From the NCBI GenBank assembly GCA_020881915.1, contig JAJFPB010000004.1, positions 1,364,001-1,428,000 on the forward strand: DNA of 64,000 bases. The letters are read 5' to 3'. Both the position numbers and the translations under genes were made by a program. How positions within the stretch are numbered: the first letter of the stretch is position 1; each line of letters begins with the position of its first letter. Source of the stretch: Paramyrothecium sp. XJ0827 (taxonomy: Eukaryota; Ascomycota; Sordariomycetes; Hypocreales; Stachybotryaceae). The notes under the pieces were generated by a model, which made no database searches, was not told where the DNA came from, and was given only the letters and a program-made list of their open reading frames with translations. Positions 58,459 through 64,000 of the stretch are shown here, piece by piece.

Positions 58459-61065
58459 ATGGCATCCAAGCACCCTTTACGGCGCTCCTGCGCTTTCTGC
58501 CGAGCGAGGAAGATCAAATGTTCCAACGAAACCATCTGCGAAGCCTGTCGGAGGCAAGGCGCCGACTGTATCTATGACTTCGAACCGCCACGACCCAAGG
58601 CACGAACCATCAGCCAGGACAGCAGCCGCTCCGAAGCAGGGATGATGCGCGGCGACGGAACACCCGGACCTCATCGATCACGCTCATCCACAACAGGTTC
58701 ACCCTGTGCAAGCCCAGGAGTTATTGCCGAGGAGTCTAGTCCTGTTGAAGACGGCGAGAACATCGCCCGAGTCTTGGAGCAGAAATTTTACGAAAACTTC
58801 AGCCCCGAAGTTGGGCCACGGAGCAACCCTTGGCAGGAACGCATATCGACTTATAACCGAGCTCTTCAGAGTTCCCTCCGAGAGCGGCCTGAGAGTGTCA
58901 CAGCCAAGTTCAGTCCTAAGAATGTCAAGTATACCGGCATCCTGTCTCTACTTACCCACGACCTTGTCGGCCTCGTCACAGACCAATTTGGTTCCCTAGG
59001 ATGCCACCATGTTGAGGAGGGCGGTGCTAGGTTCTTCTTGTCGGCACTTGCCTGCGACGAGACCCAAACCATGTTCGACAACGTGCCCCACGGAGGCAAT
59101 CCCCTATCCGAATATGGCCAGCGCCAACAGACGCAATTGATTGATGTCTGGTTCTCCGTGCACCCATTGTCCTTCCTTGTCTCCAAGACGCTCCTCCTCC
59201 GCGAGATACGCGATGGCACTCACGACGAGATTCTACTGGCCGTCATGCTCGCAGATGCCAACTTTAGCATCGGAGACGAGGTAGCAATCGCCCGCGGCCA
59301 CGTCCTCCTTCGATGGGCTACCGCTCAACTCCGTACTCGACCCCTTCGACCCAGCCAATATTCTCAAAATGGTGGCATCTCAACAAGGATATTCAGCGGC
59401 ATCTCGACTGCACAGGCTTTGATGCTCCTGGCTTGGAACTCCCTGTGCTCTTTCCAGATTCGAAGAGCCACATGCTACATTGGCCTTGCTGGGCGGATAG
59501 CTACGGAAATCAAGGAACAGATCTCTAGCACTGCTGCACCCATGACCTCCAGCCGTATCAATGGCATTGACGTATTCGACGTCGAGAAAGAACTCGTGGC
59601 CTATCTGTACTGGACCACATACTCGCTGAGCCTGTGGGCCTTCATTCAAATGGGCAACGGCCACTTCTCTGCCCTCCTTCCAACATCCCTGACCTCCATC
59701 TTCTTACCTGTCACAGAAGCGTCGTCGGTCATCATCCAGCTTGACATGGTGTCCGAAAACTTCAGTACATTGCAGAAGCAGAAAGCCGCCATTCGGGAGA
59801 TGTGGCCATTGGCTCACATTGTCAGCGTCATCGCATACATCTACGCCCTCTATCCTCAAGAAGCCGATACCACTGATTCTCCAACCACAAACTTTTGGCA
59901 GGAAGCACCACTTCTGGCCCTGCAGCGGCTCCAGCAAGGAAAGCCCACGCAAGACATATCCATGGTCTGCCGCGAGATCAATAGGGTGTTGATGGAGAGC
60001 ATTCACATCCTGAACAGGCAAGTGACTGAAGTGTCTTCACGTAGCCTGGTGCTGTTAGTCTACCACACCATGGCCATTCAGTTTCTTTTCCCGGTTCTTC
60101 CTCAAGGGCAGCCCCAGGAGGGTATTACCAGCGATCTGATGGACCGGTTCTGTGCGTCCACCCAAGAGATTCTTCAAATCTTTGCCACCATCTCAGAGCA
60201 GCCACATGATTTGTTCAGCCACACGCCAACCCTGCGTGCATCGTTCCCGGATGTCTTTTGCCTCGCTCTTGATACCTGTGCGCGTGCACTGAGCCTACTC
60301 AACAATAAGAAGCGAATGGGTGGGTTTCTCATGGATATTGGGATGATCAGTGTATACGAGAGCACGATGGAAACGCTCGCACACAGGCTGTACGCGATGA
60401 GCCAGAATGACTTCCTGAATCAGGGAACCTCCCTCAGGATCGTGAGAAAGCATCTCAAGTCATGCGTCCGTGCGTTCCGTTCTGGGCCATCATCAGCATC
60501 TGTGTCATCAGGCATGCCCTCGCCCGACTGTGGTCGCAGCATGACCAGCAGTCTGCCTCACTCTCCGCTTCACAGTCCTCATCTCGTCGCTCCTTCAGTG
60601 GACTCAGACCACATGTCCACGGCGACCACGGCAGTTGTGGAATCGTCCTCATACATCTCTCCCATGGACACGACACTGCCCTCATCCATGTCGTCGTCCA
60701 TGCCTTCATCAGCGGGCACATCCATTACAAGCAATCCGTTCAGCCCTACCGAGGAGTTGCAGAAGCCCGACTGGCGAGCAGCTGATGAGCTGTTCCAGAA
60801 TGTGATGGACCCTAGAACGCTCGAGGGTGCCACAGGCGAGCACATTAGTGTCTCTGATCTGGTGGACATGCAGAACTCATGGTTTCCGCAGATGCCTGGT
60901 GTGATGGAGTTCGACATGTCTGGCTCAATGTCCGGTGTGCAGTGGGACTGGACCGACATGGGCCCAGACGTAACCGCCACCGCCACCGCTGCAGCTACGA
61001 CAGGCTCCGAGGTGGACTCGATGTTGTACTACTTTGAGAATAGTACCAACAACAAGAGGGCATGA
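58459..61065 (+). CDS. Zn2Cys6 (Gal4-type) transcription factor with fungal_trans-like domain
   Basis: Single exon, 868 residues, starting MASKHPLRRSCAFCRARK. The binuclear zinc cluster is exact: C-x2-C-x6-C-x5-C-x2-C-x6-C (SCAFCRARKIKC, then TICEACRRQGADC). After a Ser-rich linker, the middle region (about residues 200-620) is helical and fits the fungal-specific regulatory domain: HPLSFLVSKTLLLREI, LLAVMLADANFSIGDE and EKELVAYLYWTTYSLSLWAF. The C-terminal 170 residues are rich in Ser, Pro, Met and acidic residues and probably activate transcription (SVDSDHMSTATT, MDTTLPSSMSSSMPSS). It may control the P450/monooxygenase genes upstream, but nothing in the sequence proves it; conserved broad-role regulators look similar. 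Confidence 0.92.
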   Translation: MASKHPLRRSCAFCRARKIKCSNETICEACRRQGADCIYDFEPPRPKARTISQDSSRSEAGMMRGDGTPGPHRSRSSTTGSPCASPGVIAEESSPVEDGENIARVLEQKFYENFSPEVGPRSNPWQERISTYNRALQSSLRERPESVTAKFSPKNVKYTGILSLLTHDLVGLVTDQFGSLGCHHVEEGGARFFLSALACDETQTMFDNVPHGGNPLSEYGQRQQTQLIDVWFSVHPLSFLVSKTLLLREIRDGTHDEILLAVMLADANFSIGDEVAIARGHVLLRWATAQLRTRPLRPSQYSQNGGISTRIFSGISTAQALMLLAWNSLCSFQIRRATCYIGLAGRIATEIKEQISSTAAPMTSSRINGIDVFDVEKELVAYLYWTTYSLSLWAFIQMGNGHFSALLPTSLTSIFLPVTEASSVIIQLDMVSENFSTLQKQKAAIREMWPLAHIVSVIAYIYALYPQEADTTDSPTTNFWQEAPLLALQRLQQGKPTQDISMVCREINRVLMESIHILNRQVTEVSSRSLVLLVYHTMAIQFLFPVLPQGQPQEGITSDLMDRFCASTQEILQIFATISEQPHDLFSHTPTLRASFPDVFCLALDTCARALSLLNNKKRMGGFLMDIGMISVYESTMETLAHRLYAMSQNDFLNQGTSLRIVRKHLKSCVRAFRSGPSSASVSSGMPSPDCGRSMTSSLPHSPLHSPHLVAPSVDSDHMSTATTAVVESSSYISPMDTTLPSSMSSSMPSSAGTSITSNPFSPTEELQKPDWRAADELFQNVMDPRTLEGATGEHISVSDLVDMQNSWFPQMPGVMEFDMSGSMSGVQWDWTDMGPDVTATATAAATTGSEVDSMLYYFENSTNNKRA

Positions 61066-64000
61066 AATGGCGGTGCTACATTTCCCTACATTGTCTAATC
61101 TGTCCACCGCTTCACCTTACTGTTGTATGCCCCGGTGGTGGACAACATCCTCTTCACGATATCATTTTCTGAAAAGTTCTTTTATTGCTACGGTGTTTGT
61201 CCACGGCGTTACGGAATTATTCCAGAGTTCTATTACGGGATCCGAAAAGAGCTCGGGGCCGAAACCCCTGAGCCTCTCAGGAATCCCCTGCGGCAGGATC
61301 GGGGGCTTGTGCTTGGGGCAAGGCCCAATTGTTACACAAACCGAGATTGGTGGGAGTGAAGTGGATATTCGTCCTTCCAAATCCACTCCACCTTAGAGCT
61401 CATCTACCAACAGAGTACGAATTATACGTCCTCGCAATGACCACCTGTGGGTGGTCTTGGCTCATTTCTTTGGGTCGCAATCCGCTCAGCCCTTCTTCGA
61501 CGCACTGCTTTCTGTGTTATTCTATTCTCGGCAATTGGTGCGCAGGTGTTTGGCATTGCTTTAGTCACGACTCTTTTCAGTTCACTTCTTATCGACTTCT
61601 GTTCCACAGAGGATCTTGAAGAATGTTTGGCGTGGTAAACAGTACGAATTTGATTAGACAACAAGGTTACGAAGGAGGCCTTGGTGCGACAGCCTCCTTG
61701 GCTGGGGAAACGGGGAACACATGTAGATCACATCTCCTTTGTTTGCGCGGACTGCGGCATGAAATCATTTTTGCAATGTGTAATCTTACTTTTTAGTCTT
61801 CTCGAGAGCTCTTTCTGCACTCCCGCTTCATGCCTCGATCAATTCCTGGCAAAGGGAACATATTTTATAAATGAATGATGAGCTTAATGAAATGTTTTGC
61901 CAACGCGTGAAGCCTGGGAGCAGTCAAAATACTCATGGTGAACTTATAGGCAAATAGCAGAAAAGGTACACACAGCTCCAAATTCATCTTTAGACAAAAC
62001 AAACTCGGACCTCGCCTCGCGTGGCCTACGTGCACGCTTTGGGAGTTCAATACCAACGCACATGCAGCAAGGCGCAGGCATTGGCTAACACTTCGCCTTG
62101 CTAATGTGCGAGTTTGCTCTGCTTCTGGCCATCGCCCGAATGAGGAGTCTGAGGCTAGGGGAGGGGGTTTCTTATGATGGCCTTTTGCAAAGGAGGAGCA
62201 AAGTATTAATTACATTACAGGTTCTCCAGGGTCGCACTCGGCCATGTGGTAGGACAGCATGCGAGGAGACTGCAAAGGGTGCACCAACCCAAGTCAAGGT
62301 ATCTCACTGGAAGGCAGCCTCGCTGCACCGCCTAATAAGGACGGATGCTGCGATAGGGGAGGGGAACGCTGCCAGAAACTGTACGCTCAACATTTGAAGC
62401 AATTGGAAGAGGCCGATGCTATCCTGGATGCAATGTCTCACATCCATAACGCTACTGGCCTTCACCGTATCTAACGGCATGCTGCTCCAAGCCACCACTA
62501 GCCAATTTCCCGTGTCATCTGCTTGCGAGATCATGGCGATGTCCGGGGGCTGGGCCATGCAATGCCAAGTCTCCAACGGGCGGGCCAACGGGGACCCTTC
62601 AGAGCACGAGCAATTCAAGACGGTCCCATAGGGCAGACAGCCCCTCGCCCCCCGCCCTGCCTTCCGCTTCGCAGTGGGGACCAAGTTGGACGGCCTGGAG
62701 CGTCATCCCGGCCTGCAGGGGCTGAGGAGGAGTGGATCAGAAATTATCCGTGATCGGCAGATGCAGCGGACTATCCCCTTCGCGTTCCTAGTGCGCCGTG
62801 GGATCTACCTGTGAGTGGCCGGGAGGGGGCGTGTCTCTTCTGCCTTATCCGGCATGGGGACACGGGCGTGGGCGGTTCTGAAACACGCAACCCGCAGCCT
62901 GATCCTCAACCTTCCATGAACACACACACCCACCTACTTGTGGCGATCGACCCGTCGAAGACCGGCGTGCAGGTGATTGGCGACAACAGATCAGATTCAC
63001 ATAGATCCAGCCCTCCATCTCTTGGCCTGGTCGATGAATCATTTCTATGTGCTGAGATTATGGACTTTGGGCGTTTCCAGCCGTCTGCGGCTCCGACCTT
63101 GTTGGCATCCAGTCGGATTCAGCGATAGGCCCCGTCAGCTCGTAAGAGGGGTGGCCAAGCCGCATGAAGCAGTGAGCGCCGTCACACATACGTCTGCTGG
63201 GCGAAATCAAGAAGAAGCGCCTCGTCCGCTTTGCCGCATTGTACCATGTCAGGCCCTAGCTAATTGCTCGTTCTTGCCCCTGCACATTTGCACTCTCTGT
63301 TGGGCTCGTAAGTGCTGGGCTGGCACGATAGCACCGGTGCCGTTTCGCGGGACCTCATGTCAGCATCAGGGGCGCAATCTGACTCTGACAAAACGGGTGC
63401 ATTACAGTAGCGATATGACGTGTCGCTACTCGATACGGCCGTAACTCTTCTCGAAAGGTTGCAGTCACTAACATCCTTCATGGCGCCATGGCCAATTTCG
63501 CAAGGGGGCGTGCGTGCCAGCCTGGAGAGCAAGCCTTCAAAAGATGATTAAGAGCTCTTGTATCTGGTAAGAGTAAACCTGCTTGCGACATCCTAAGTAT
63601 AGCAATAAGCGGTATCACTCAATGACGAGGACGCTAATGGTTAAGTCTCGTGCTATGTGAGAGCCCATGAGCGTGAGATGGTCTAGGTGCCCGGCGTCCT
63701 GGTATCGAATGGCAGACACGAGGATAACTTAAGTGGAGATGTCTCATTATAACCGTGCCCAAAATTCTGTTGTACGGGCCCGAATCCATGGAACTAGTTC
63801 TCGATCCATCGCTCCATTCCTCCGTGTCGAAAGCCCAGTGAACCCATGAGCACCAGAGCAGGGAGGCGGGTTACAGCAAGCTAGCACAGTCGCGATGGGC
63901 GATCTCTCATCTGATCGGATTGACAATCGATATTCCTAAAAAAAGGGATAGATATACTTTTCGTAATGTTTGGCAGAGCGCCCCGCGCGGACCTGCTGAC
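61066..64000. other. 2.9 kb gene-free stretch at the window end
   Basis: Begins with the 3' side of the Zn2Cys6 gene. All ORFs are below 160 codons, overlap heavily and lack domains. 61855-61895 is AT-rich. No tRNA, transposon or array was recognised. Confidence 0.45.

Overview
The window reads as nuclear DNA of a filamentous ascomycete (Pezizomycotina, most likely a Sordariomycete). Genes have short GT-AG introns of about 55-110 nt, pyrimidine-rich leaders and wide intergenic spaces. The protein set is typical of such fungi: a group II G-alpha, a CON-6 protein, a Zn2Cys6 regulator, a CYP51-like P450 and a membrane-anchored GH3 enzyme. I could not assign a species. Exon coordinates were read by hand from splice signals and frame continuity.

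Region 1 (1-32 kb) is mostly conserved housekeeping: GH3 beta-glucosidase (-), group II G-alpha (-), a 5.6 kb non-coding stretch, spermidine synthase (+), omega-amidase-type nitrilase (-), a conserved four-helix membrane protein (+), a phytanoyl-CoA dioxygenase-like enzyme (+), a WKF-domain nucleolar-type protein (-), proteasome alpha1 (+), an unrecognised 180-residue protein (+), a TMEM234-like protein (-), a CON-6-like gene (+) and LST8 (-). Region 2 (32-42 kb) is a gene-poor stretch, then an FHA-domain protein with a C-terminal hydrophobic tail (-) and an IFRD-family HEAT-type protein (+).

Region 3 (42-64 kb) is more accessory: P450 (+), a free-standing thioesterase (-), a secreted pepsin-fold protein with altered active-site motifs (+), a FAD monooxygenase (+) and a Zn2Cys6 regulator (+), separated by 1.3-3 kb gaps. 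Two possible relics lie here, one of a glutamine-amidotransferase domain and one of a C2H2 finger. The gene set recalls a specialised-metabolism locus, but no PKS, NRPS, terpene synthase or prenyltransferase is visible.

The strongest unexpected observations are two otherwise intact genes with one broken signal each. The GH3 gene has an in-frame TGA, in the readthrough-prone context TGA-CTA, between its cytosolic tail and its membrane anchor. The CON-6-like gene has ATT where its start ATG should be, while its reading frame and introns look sound.
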